This document shows positions 26,028 to 34,001 of a stretch of DNA of 64,000 nucleotides, one piece after another (within the stretch, counting starts at the first letter, position 1; each line of letters starts with the position of its first letter). Below the pieces are notes generated by a model. The model was not told the origin of the DNA and did no database searches. It worked only from the letters and a program-made list of their open reading frames with translations. The position numbers and the translations under genes are program-made. Source of the stretch: Actinoplanes regularis (lineage in GTDB: Bacteria; Actinomycetota; Actinomycetes; Mycobacteriales; Micromonosporaceae); assembly GCF_900188005.1 (NCBI RefSeq), contig NZ_FZNR01000031.1, positions 1 through 64,000 on the forward strand, in the 5' to 3' direction.

Positions 26028-26197
26028 GATGCGAGCGCTCAAATCCGACGTTCTTTCCGGGGGAGCGCTCGCGCCCATGTCAGGCAGGGTTTTAGGCGCA
26101 CCTCCATCTAGATGCCTGGATTAGATGCTGATAGTTGGGTGGAGTTCTCGCGAGATCATGCATAACAGCAGCTCAAGTGCTGTGAATTTAGCGAGCC
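26028..26197 (+). promoter_or_regulatory. leader of CRISPR array 1
   Basis: 170 nt directly before the first repeat. It begins TGATGCGAGCGCTC and ends AGCGAGCC, both shared with the leader of array 2, and the lengths are identical. It contains the inverted repeat GCGAGCGCTC (26031-26040) / GAGCGCTCGC (26063-26072) and, near the array, AGCAGCTCAAG. Repeats degenerate at the opposite end, which confirms this as the leader side, where new spacers enter and transcription starts. Confidence 0.75.
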
Positions 26198-27108
26198 CTC
26201 TTCCCGGTCGCCAAGACCGGGCTCCGTAGCGGCTCGTGCACATGGCGGCGCGGACCGGACGCCTGTTCGGCCTCTTCCCGGTCGCCAAGACCGGGCTCCG
26301 TAGCGGCCGCACAAGGCCCCGAACTACTGCATCCAGGGCACCGCTCTTCCCGGTCGCCAAGACCGGGCTCCGTAGCGGCTACCGCGACGGCGACACCTGG
26401 CGCGGCACCCTCCTCTTCCCGGTCGCCAAGACCGGGCTCCGTAGCGGCGGACGCCGCGATGGCCCAGATGGTCCAAAGCGGCCAGGGCCTCTTCCCGGTC
26501 GCCAAGACCGGGCTCCGTAGCGGCTACGGCCAGAAGCGCGTCGTGGCGTTGTACGCGGACATCTCTTCCCGGTCGCCAAGACCGGGCTCCGTAGCGGCAC
26601 GTCCGAGACCATCGCCGCACTTCCGCTGTCGGCTCTTCCCGGTCGCCAAGACCGGGCTCCGTAGCGGCATCCGCAGCGCGGTGTAGGACTTCCCGGCGAT
26701 CTTCACTCTTCCCGGTCGCCAAGACCGGGCTCCGTAGCGGCCGCACCGACCCGGAAGCTCGGAGCCGGTCCCGGGCCCGGCTCTTCCCGGTCGCCAAGAC
26801 CGGGCTCCGTAGCGGCCAGATGTTCATCTCCGCGCTGGAGATCGACGAGGCCAACTCTTCCCGGTCGCCAAGACGGGCTCCGTAGCGGCAGGTCATCCTG
26901 TGCAGCACCCACCGCAGCCGACGCAGCTCTTCCCAGTCGCCAAGACCGGGCTCGGTAGCGGCTCGAGCCCTGCCGAGGCGAGGGCGGCGAGCACGGTCGC
27001 ACTCTTCCCGGTCGCCAAGACCGGGCTCCTTAGCGGTATGGGCAGCAGCGCTGGTCACATTTCTGGTTAGATGCGTTCCCGGTCATCGCGATCGGGCTCC
27101 GTGGTTGT
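26198..27108 (+). CRISPR. CRISPR array 1 (12 repeats plus one degenerate terminal repeat)
   Basis: 36-bp repeats beginning CTCTTCCCGGTCGCC and ending GGGCTCCGTAGCGGC. They start at 26198, 26272, 26344, 26413, 26489, 26563, 26633, 26706, 26781, 26855, 26927 and 27002, so spacers are 33-40 nt. The stem CCCGGTC/GACCGGG encloses the loop GCCAA. Repeats 10 (one C missing), 11 (two changes) and 12 (two changes) are mutated, marking the old end. A strongly diverged 13th copy lies at 27073-27108 at the expected spacing and resembles the repeats of array 2. The csb1 gene follows. Confidence 0.95.
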
Positions 27109-27318
27109 CTAGATCGCGATTGCCTCGTCTTGCGTGCGCCCTGATGTGATGTTGAGCGGAAGCCTTTCATGGGCAGTAGCGCTGACACCAGCAATGGTGT
27201 TCTACCTCTTCTAGGTGATTCTGGCTCGGCTCGTGGTACCGGCGAGCAGCCCGCGGCTAGCCGTAATGATCTAGATATTCTTCCTGCGTGAGGTCGCAGT
27301 GCCGCCCGACTTAGATAA

Positions 27319-27342
27319 ATGATCTTAAATCAGATAGATCAT
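27319..27342. promoter_or_regulatory. inverted repeat in the AT-rich cas-operon upstream region
   Basis: ATGATCT and AGATCAT form a perfect 7-bp inverted repeat with a 10-nt spacer, about 85 bp before the csb1 start, in the most AT-rich stretch of the locus (with TTAGATAAATG just before). The geometry fits the operator of a dimeric repressor overlapping the cas promoter. No regulator gene lies within the locus. The region 27109-27428 otherwise holds no gene. Confidence 0.45.
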
Positions 27343-27428
27343 GTCGTGGTGGATGGCGGAAAAATTTGTCGGTGGTAGGCGCGATAGTGGCCGGGTCATA
27401 TCCAAATTCTCCGCTGGAGGGTTGCTCG

Positions 27429-28592
27429 GTGGGCGTGGAGAGTGTGTTCGAGGACGTCTTGTCGGCTGTGACATTGGCTGGCGATCGTGCTGTGTGGCGG
27501 GTGGTGTCGACTTATCAACCGGCGGGTGGGGAAGGTGCGAAGATCTTTCCGCCGACGTATCCGGTTTCGGGAGAGCGGCGTGTTCCGTATGTGATCGAGG
27601 ATCGAGTTGTGGACCGTCAGCCGCGGTCCAGTGTCCTTCTTGATTCGACGCCGTCGCAGGCCAACCGTGCGGAGGAGGCGCTGCTTCGCGCCCGTCGGGC
27701 TGGTCTGGTGCAGGTGCCGCTACTGGAGATGGAGCACTCGGGCGATGCGCCGGTGACGTTGAGCTCGCTGGAGTTCCCCCATCGCTATGCCGACGCTTAT
27801 CTGCGTGACAGCCTGCTGGATGGGCTGCCCTTCGATAAGTCGGACCTTGGGCAGTCGCTGTTGGCGGCCTCGGCCGACGACGCGCGGGAGTTGTATTCCC
27901 ATGACCCCGGTTCGCTGGTGTTCGGGGCGTGGAACAGCCATCGCAAGGGCAGGCAGCAGAAGTTTCCTCGGGTGTATGCCAGCGAGGTGATCGGTTGGGA
28001 TCCGGTGGTCGGTGCCCGGAACGCGGGTCGGATGGATCCGCTGAACCTGCAGGGGGCACAGAAGCCCCGCAAGGACGGCCAGGGCTGGGATTTCTCGCCG
28101 GTGTCGACGAAGGCCAAGGGCGAGAAGTTGAGCGAGATCGGTCATGGCAACGTGGCGCCGAACTCTCAGCACGGGGGAGTGACGATCACGTCGGCCCAGC
28201 GGATCGCGACGCTGTCGTTGGCGGGTTTGGACCGGATCGGGTTCGGTCCGGTTGATGCACAGGCGGCGCTGGCCGCCCGTGCGTTGCTGGCGGCGTATGC
28301 GATCGTCGCGGACCGGTTGGCGTTCGGGGATCCGACGTTGTGGCTGCGTAGCGGATGCGAACTGGTCGTGGAGACCGAACGCATCGAGTGGGTCAACCGC
28401 GGCGGCCAGACCGAGCAGATCGAGATCAGCCGGGACGAGGCGATCGCATTGTTCGCGATGGCTGCTGAGCACGCCGAGAAGGCGGGAATGGCGGTGGCGA
28501 CGGAGACGGTGCGGTTGACGGCCGGCAAGGCGCTGGCGCAGGCGATCGACTTCAGCTTGACCAAGGCTGCCCCGGCTGCGGATGAGGCCTGA
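27429..28592 (+). CDS. csb1: type I-G Cas7 (Csb1), Cascade backbone
   Basis: About 387 residues of the GSU0053/Csb1 RAMP family, which forms the helical backbone of the crRNA effector complex and coats the spacer. Recognisable segments are TPSQANRAEEALLRAR, LEFPHRYADAYLRDSLLDG, LVFGAWNSHR and FPRVYASEVIGWDPV. The start is taken as the GTG at 27429, preceded by GGAGGG at about 8 nt; the longer frame from 27366 has no ribosome binding site. It is the first gene of a tightly packed operon with csb2, cas3, a Cas8-like gene, cas4/1 and cas2, transcribed away from array 1. Confidence 0.9.
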   Translation: MGVESVFEDVLSAVTLAGDRAVWRVVSTYQPAGGEGAKIFPPTYPVSGERRVPYVIEDRVVDRQPRSSVLLDSTPSQANRAEEALLRARRAGLVQVPLLEMEHSGDAPVTLSSLEFPHRYADAYLRDSLLDGLPFDKSDLGQSLLAASADDARELYSHDPGSLVFGAWNSHRKGRQQKFPRVYASEVIGWDPVVGARNAGRMDPLNLQGAQKPRKDGQGWDFSPVSTKAKGEKLSEIGHGNVAPNSQHGGVTITSAQRIATLSLAGLDRIGFGPVDAQAALAARALLAAYAIVADRLAFGDPTLWLRSGCELVVETERIEWVNRGGQTEQIEISRDEAIALFAMAAEHAEKAGMAVATETVRLTAGKALAQAIDFSLTKAAPAADEA

Positions 28593-28595
28593 GCC

Positions 28596-29999
28596 GTGAC
28601 GCTGGCAATCACGATCGAGTTGCTGACCGGCTCCTACGACGCGGCCACCGTGGACGACCGGGAGCGTTCGGAATGGCCACCACACCCGGCTCGGGTGTTT
28701 TCGGCGTTGCGGGCGGCAGCCCGCGGTGAACAGGATCTGGGGGTGCTGCGGTGGCTGGAGTCGCAGCCCCCGCCGGTGGTGATCGCTAGCGAGTTGGCTG
28801 TGGAGCATCGCCGGCAGTCGTGGGTGGTCACCAACAGGCTCGAACCCAAGGGCGGTAGCCAGTTTCATCCGGGCCGGGCGAACCGGCTGCGGTCCCGTGT
28901 CCGCGCGTTGCCCTCGAACCCGATGGTCCAGTTAGCCTGGCCGGCGCAGGCCGATGCGGAGCAGATCGCGCGGGTGGACCAGATGGCCCGCCGGATTCCG
29001 TATCTGGGCCGGTCCACAGGGGTCGCCCTGGTGTCGGCGTCGAGCACCGCGCAGTCGACGGTGCCGGACGGGCATGTGGTTTTCGAGCCGTGTGAGTTGA
29101 TGGACAGCGAGATGTCGTTGCGGGTGCCTTACCTGGGCTTTGTGGACGCCTTGGACTCGCAGTTCGAAGCGGATCGGCCGGCCTGGGAGGTTTCTCGGTC
29201 GCGGGCGTACCGGCGCCGGCCGGTAGGGGAGCAGGCCGTGGCTGCCGCGACCGGCGGGATCACGCCGTCGGTGTACGAGGACGTTCTGGTGTTTCGTTTC
29301 TCGGGGCTGCGGCCGCAGGCGCAGCTGGCGGTGTCGTTGACCGAGGCATTGCGATCAGCGGTGCTGCGCGCTGCCGGCGGTACGGCCCCGACGGCTCTGC
29401 ACGGTCACCATGCACCTGGGCGGCCGCACGTGGCGTTCCTGGCGCTGCCGGATGTGGGTCACGAGCACGCTGATGGGCATCTGCTGGGCTTGGCGGTTGC
29501 GGTGCCGGAACTGCCCCGGCCTGAGCGGGCCGCTGTGGTCCGATCCGTGCTTGCTCTGCGCGACCGGAACGGCAATGGAGTGGTGACGTTGCCGGTGCCG
29601 CGGCTGGGACAGATCGAGTTGCTGTACGACCTGGGTTTGGTACGTCCGTGGGGTGCGTCGCCGCAGCGATGGCGGCGGGGCAGCAAGCAGTGGGTCTCGG
29701 CGACCCCGGTGGTGTTGGACCGCTACCCGAAGCGCCCCGAGCAGGTGACCGAAGAGGTCCTGCGTTGCCTACGCACCGTGGGGTTGCCGGAGCCGCTGCA
29801 GGTGCAGGTCAGCGTCGAGCCGCTGCTGCCGGGCGCGGCACGACTGCGCCCGGTCGACCTTCCCCGGCAAAGCCGGGGCAAGCTGTTCCGGCATATCGGG
29901 GTGACCTTCGACCGGCAGGTCAGCGGCCCCGTCCTGGTTGGGGCCGGCCGCTATCTCGGTGTCGGGCTACTCGCCCCGGTGGGCGGCGCCGATGTCTGA
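28596..29999 (+). CDS. csb2: type I-G Csb2 (Cas5-Cas6 fusion)
   Basis: 467 residues of the GSU0054 family, the signature protein of type I-G/I-U. It combines a Cas5-like RAMP domain (N-terminus LAITIELLTGSYDAAT, then EWPPHPARVFSAL) with a C-terminal Cas6-like pre-crRNA endonuclease containing a glycine-rich end (VGAGRYLGVGLLAPV). It should cut the repeat hairpin and cap the 5' handle of crRNA. H395-equivalent catalytic residues cannot be assigned safely; candidate histidines lie in HGHHAPGRPHVAFL and FRHIGVTF. GTG start 3 bp after the csb1 stop; its own stop overlaps the cas3 start by 8 bp, indicating translational coupling. Confidence 0.9.
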   Translation: MTLAITIELLTGSYDAATVDDRERSEWPPHPARVFSALRAAARGEQDLGVLRWLESQPPPVVIASELAVEHRRQSWVVTNRLEPKGGSQFHPGRANRLRSRVRALPSNPMVQLAWPAQADAEQIARVDQMARRIPYLGRSTGVALVSASSTAQSTVPDGHVVFEPCELMDSEMSLRVPYLGFVDALDSQFEADRPAWEVSRSRAYRRRPVGEQAVAAATGGITPSVYEDVLVFRFSGLRPQAQLAVSLTEALRSAVLRAAGGTAPTALHGHHAPGRPHVAFLALPDVGHEHADGHLLGLAVAVPELPRPERAAVVRSVLALRDRNGNGVVTLPVPRLGQIELLYDLGLVRPWGASPQRWRRGSKQWVSATPVVLDRYPKRPEQVTEEVLRCLRTVGLPEPLQVQVSVEPLLPGAARLRPVDLPRQSRGKLFRHIGVTFDRQVSGPVLVGAGRYLGVGLLAPVGGADV

Positions 30000-32900
30000 G
30001 GACACGCCCCTGACGGCGGCGGACTTTCCGGCGTTCGTACACGCGATCCACGGCTATCAGCCGTTCCCGTGGCAGTCCGAACTGACCGCCACGGTGCTCG
30101 CTACCGGCCGCTGGCCGGACCTGGTGGACGTACCGACTGGCCTCGGCAAGACCACCATGATCGATATCGCGATATTCGTTGCCGCCGCCACCGCAGACCA
30201 GATCGGACCGGATCGGCTGGGACGGCGCCGCTGCTTCTTCGTGGTCGACCGGCGCCTCGTCGTCGACGAAGCTTACGATCACGCACTTGCGATCTCCGAT
30301 GCGCTGACCGCAGCAGAACGTGATCAGGACACCGGGGTGCTGGGCAGAGTCGCAGCACGGCTGCGTGCGTACGCGCCGCAGGCGGGAGGCGACCTACTGC
30401 CAGTTGCCCGCATGCGGGGCGGCGCGACGTGGTCGTCGGCGTGGCTCGACCGTCCGGACCGTCCGGGCATCGTGCTCGGCACGGTCGATCAGGTCGGTAG
30501 CCGCCTATTGTTTCGTGGCTACGGCGTCAGCGACCGGCGCCGGCCCATCGACGCGGCCTTGACCGGCACGGACGCGCTGCTACTGGTCGACGAAGCACAC
30601 CTGGCGACGGCACTGCTGACGACGTTGACCGCCGCCCACGAACGAGACCGCCTGCAACTGCCGCTGCCTGGGCTGAGCATGGTGCAGTTGACCGCCACCG
30701 GCACACGTGTCGACAACCCGTTCACCCTCGACCAACAGACACACCGGGATGACGTCGAGGCGTGGCGGCGGTTGACCGCCGCGAAGACCCTCACCACCAA
30801 GTCCTGCACGACGAAGGACGTCGTACGGGTTCTGGCCGCGACCACCGTCGAACAACTCGTCGCCCTCACCGAGCAATCGCCACCGAATGTGGCTGCGGCG
30901 GTGCTCGTCGTGTGCAACACGGTGGATCGGGCTCGTGCCGTGCATGACCAGCTGGGCAAGTTGCTCGCCGGGTCCAAGGCCGTTGTGCAAGCTGACTGTG
31001 ACCTGCTGATCGGCCGGTCCCGGCCGATCGATCGGCCGTCGTTGCACGACGACATCCTTGCCCGCTTCGGGGTAGCCCGGAAGACCGACCGTGGACCGGC
31101 CGTGCTTGTGGCCACCCAGACCGTCGAGGTCGGCGTAAACCTCGACGCAGATGCGTTGATCACCGAATCGGCGTCGTGGGATGCGCTGGTGCAGCGCCTC
31201 GGCCGGCTCAACCGGCTCGGCCGCTTCCGTGACCGGTTCCCCGCCGCCAATGCCGCGGTCGCGGTCGTCGTGCACGACGGGCAGAAGGACGCGCCGGTGT
31301 ACGGCGTGGCACGCGACGAAACTTGGACGGCACTGACCGAGGCGACATCCGGCGCGCCGATCGACGTATCACCGCTCAGCTGCCGCGATCTCCGCGACGG
31401 GCCGCTGGGCAACCCGGAGGTGCACCGCAAACCTACGGCGGTGCCGGTGTTGCTGCGTCCGACTCTCGACGCGTGGACGCAGACGGCCCCGGTGCCGCTG
31501 CTGGATCCGCCGATCGAACCGTTCCTGCACGGTTTCGACACCGGCACCGCACCGGTGCAGGTGCTGTGGCGCAAGGGTCTGATCAGTGACCAGGCGTTGG
31601 ACGATCCGTTCAACGATGACGGCGCCGAACTGCCCGCCACGGCTGTAGCGGCGATGCTGGCTCATTTCCCGCCGCGTACCGCGGAGGTTGTCGAAGTTCC
31701 CTGGCATGCGGTCCGGCAATGGATGCGCGGGCAGCCCACCGAGGCGGTCAGCGATCTGGAAACCGAGGCCGCGATAGACGACCGACGGCCCAGCGACGAC
31801 CGAGACCAGTTCCGGGCCCTGGCGCTGCGCCCCGACCGCCGCCGCAAGGACGGTGACCAAACCGGGCCAGAGCTGTGCTGGCAGTGGATCAACGCGGATC
31901 AGCTCCGGCCTGCGGACCAGATCATTGTCCCGACCGAGCGTGGCGGCCTCGACCGCTACGGCTGGGCACCCCAGCAGCAGACTGGCGTCGTTGACGCCAG
32001 TGAACCCGCCACCTTCCAGCCGTCCCGGCGAGCTCGCGCGGCGACATTGCGCATGGACCGTCGCCTCGCCGATCGGCTCGGCTTACCCGCCGACGCACAC
32101 GCGGTCGTCGACGAGCTGCTCACCAACGAGACCGCCCGCACCGGTGTACGCCTGCAGCAGATCGGACAGCACCTCGCGCAGCTGCTGCCGGACGTTGCTC
32201 CACCCGATCGAGGCTGGTCCGTTGTCGCCTGGCAACGCCTGCGCGCTTGGCTTGGCTCTGGGAATCTGCGCACTATCGAAATCCTCGACTCCGCCATCGG
32301 ATGGGGCGTTGACGGAAGGGAACCGACCTCCCAGGGGTGGCTGTTGACCGGCTTGGTGCCCGAACCGGACCGGTCGTCCGGGCAGAGCGTGCCGGAGCGC
32401 GACGATGAAGAAGCCGCCGCCAGCTCGGTCAGTTCCCGTCCGGTCACCCTGGACGTCCACCACGCCGCGGTCCGCGCACGATGTGCCCAGATCGCTGCGG
32501 CACTCGGTCTACCCACCGACCTGAAGACCGTGCTGCAAGACGCTGCCGGCTGGCACGATCTCGGCAAATCCGAAGAACGTTTCCAGATCATGTTGCACGG
32601 CGGCGACGCCTACGAGGCACTGCTCGCCACCGACGTACTGGCCAAATCGGGTCTCGACCCGCTCGACCGGCAGGCGTGGCGAAACGCCGCCCGGCAAAGC
32701 CGCCTACCGGCCGGAGCCCGGCACGAAGCGTGGTCCGCGGCTCTTGTCGCCGAACACCTGCGACACCACGGCTACGACGGCGATGACGAGCTGCTGATCC
32801 ACCTGATCGCGGCCCATCACGGCTACGCCCGCCCGTACGCCCGGCTCGTCGCGGACCCCGCGCCCAGACCGATCGAAGCGCTCATCGACGGACACAAGGT

Positions 32901-33045
32901 CAGCATCGGCTCCGAACACACCGTCGACCTGGACCAGCCGACCCGCTTCACCCGGCTCAACCACCGGTACGGGCGGTGGGGACTTGCCCTGTTGGAAACC
33001 ATCGTGCGCTGCGCCGACATGACCGTCTCGGAGGAAGGCTCATGA
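29992..33045 (+). CDS. cas3: type I-G Cas3 helicase-nuclease with C-terminal HD domain
   Basis: 1017 residues from the ATG at 29992 (MSEDTPLTAADFPAFV). The N-terminal superfamily 2 helicase has Walker A VPTGLGKTT (residues 48-56), DEAH box at 200-203, and motif VI QRLGRLNRLG at 401-410. The HD nuclease is at the C-terminus: AAGWHDLGKSE with H855 D856, followed by HH motifs (LIAAHHGYAR) and CADMTV. An HD domain placed last is characteristic of Cas3 in type I-G, whereas most Cas3 proteins have it first. The enzyme unwinds and degrades target DNA after Cascade binding. All motifs are intact. It overlaps csb2 by 8 bp and the next gene by 4 bp. Confidence 0.93.
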   Translation: MSEDTPLTAADFPAFVHAIHGYQPFPWQSELTATVLATGRWPDLVDVPTGLGKTTMIDIAIFVAAATADQIGPDRLGRRRCFFVVDRRLVVDEAYDHALAISDALTAAERDQDTGVLGRVAARLRAYAPQAGGDLLPVARMRGGATWSSAWLDRPDRPGIVLGTVDQVGSRLLFRGYGVSDRRRPIDAALTGTDALLLVDEAHLATALLTTLTAAHERDRLQLPLPGLSMVQLTATGTRVDNPFTLDQQTHRDDVEAWRRLTAAKTLTTKSCTTKDVVRVLAATTVEQLVALTEQSPPNVAAAVLVVCNTVDRARAVHDQLGKLLAGSKAVVQADCDLLIGRSRPIDRPSLHDDILARFGVARKTDRGPAVLVATQTVEVGVNLDADALITESASWDALVQRLGRLNRLGRFRDRFPAANAAVAVVVHDGQKDAPVYGVARDETWTALTEATSGAPIDVSPLSCRDLRDGPLGNPEVHRKPTAVPVLLRPTLDAWTQTAPVPLLDPPIEPFLHGFDTGTAPVQVLWRKGLISDQALDDPFNDDGAELPATAVAAMLAHFPPRTAEVVEVPWHAVRQWMRGQPTEAVSDLETEAAIDDRRPSDDRDQFRALALRPDRRRKDGDQTGPELCWQWINADQLRPADQIIVPTERGGLDRYGWAPQQQTGVVDASEPATFQPSRRARAATLRMDRRLADRLGLPADAHAVVDELLTNETARTGVRLQQIGQHLAQLLPDVAPPDRGWSVVAWQRLRAWLGSGNLRTIEILDSAIGWGVDGREPTSQGWLLTGLVPEPDRSSGQSVPERDDEEAAASSVSSRPVTLDVHHAAVRARCAQIAAALGLPTDLKTVLQDAAGWHDLGKSEERFQIMLHGGDAYEALLATDVLAKSGLDPLDRQAWRNAARQSRLPAGARHEAWSAALVAEHLRHHGYDGDDELLIHLIAAHHGYARPYARLVADPAPRPIEALIDGHKVSIGSEHTVDLDQPTRFTRLNHRYGRWGLALLETIVRCADMTVSEEGS

Positions 33046-34001
33046 CCGAACTCCCACTGCCCGCCCTCGACGGCCGCACACCACTGGGATTCCTCGCCGC
33101 CCTGGGCATCCTGCGCCTGACCACCGACCTCACCGGCCACCCCGCCCGGCTGTCCTGGTCAACCAGCGACTGCACCGCCATCCTGCACGACGCACAACCC
33201 GACCACGACACCCTCACCGCCGACCTGACCGCCATCGTCGAATCGATACCGAACAACGGTGTCCTTCCGCAGCTCGGCCCCACCTTTCCTCCGCCCGGCG
33301 AGGCACCGGACAAGCTGCGACTGTCCCGGGCCGACTTCACCCGCTATACCTGGCAGGTCACCCACGACGACCCCGCCGCCGAGGACTGGCTCGGCATGCT
33401 CGTCACCGATCTGAGCCTGGACGACAAGCAACGCACCGACATCACCCCCTACGCGGCACCCTCCGGCAAGCAGTCCATGCGTACCATGCTCGAGAAACCC
33501 CTCGCCGACATCCGCAAGAACCCGGCGCTGCTTCATGAAGCCCTCACCTCATGGCGGCGCTATCCCGGCGTGACCGGCGAATACCTCGACCACCGGGTCC
33601 TCTTCGACGCCGTCGACGCCCCCGACGGCAAACCAGCCGAACGCGGCGTGCCCGGTGCCACCTGGCTCGCCCTCATGGCCTACCCACTGTTTCGCACCAC
33701 CGCCGCATCCGGACAAAGCCTCAGCACCTGCTGGCAAGATTGCGGCCCTCGAATCGACCGACGCATGATCTACCCACTGTGGTCAGCGCCGCTTGACACC
33801 GCATCGGTCCAAGCGCTGCTCGCACACCCAATCCTTGCCGGCGCCGACAGCGGCACCCCGCCACCCGAAGCGCTGCTGCTGTCCATGTTCCTCGTCGTGC
33901 ACGCAGCCCGCCGCCGGATCCCGGGCCGCAACTTCGCCGGCGTACTCACCCCCACAACCGCCCCGCGGACACCGGCACGCCGCAAGGCGCAACCATGGTG
34001 A
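33042..34001 (+). CDS. type I-G Cas8/Csb3-like effector subunit (short)
   Basis: 319 residues from the ATG overlapping the cas3 stop (ATGA). The start LPLPALDGRTPLGFLAALGI followed by LRLTTDL matches the N-terminal signature of I-G proteins described as Csb3, Csx17 or Cas3-extension type, which supply the large-subunit role (PAM reading and Cas3 recruitment) in this subtype. At 319 residues it is far shorter than Csx17-type large subunits of about 600-800 residues, and no other large-subunit gene lies in the operon. Later segments WRRYPGVTGEYLDHR and ALMAYPLFRTT look conserved. The Cas8-equivalent role is inference; operon membership is certain from the overlaps on both sides. Confidence 0.75.
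   Translation: MTELPLPALDGRTPLGFLAALGILRLTTDLTGHPARLSWSTSDCTAILHDAQPDHDTLTADLTAIVESIPNNGVLPQLGPTFPPPGEAPDKLRLSRADFTRYTWQVTHDDPAAEDWLGMLVTDLSLDDKQRTDITPYAAPSGKQSMRTMLEKPLADIRKNPALLHEALTSWRRYPGVTGEYLDHRVLFDAVDAPDGKPAERGVPGATWLALMAYPLFRTTAASGQSLSTCWQDCGPRIDRRMIYPLWSAPLDTASVQALLAHPILAGADSGTPPPEALLLSMFLVVHAARRRIPGRNFAGVLTPTTAPRTPARRKAQPW

Noticed and set aside
26236..27058. Open frames across CRISPR array 1
   Set aside because: They consist of translated repeats (RYGARSWRPGR-like and RSPVLATGK-like units); arrays are not protein-coding.
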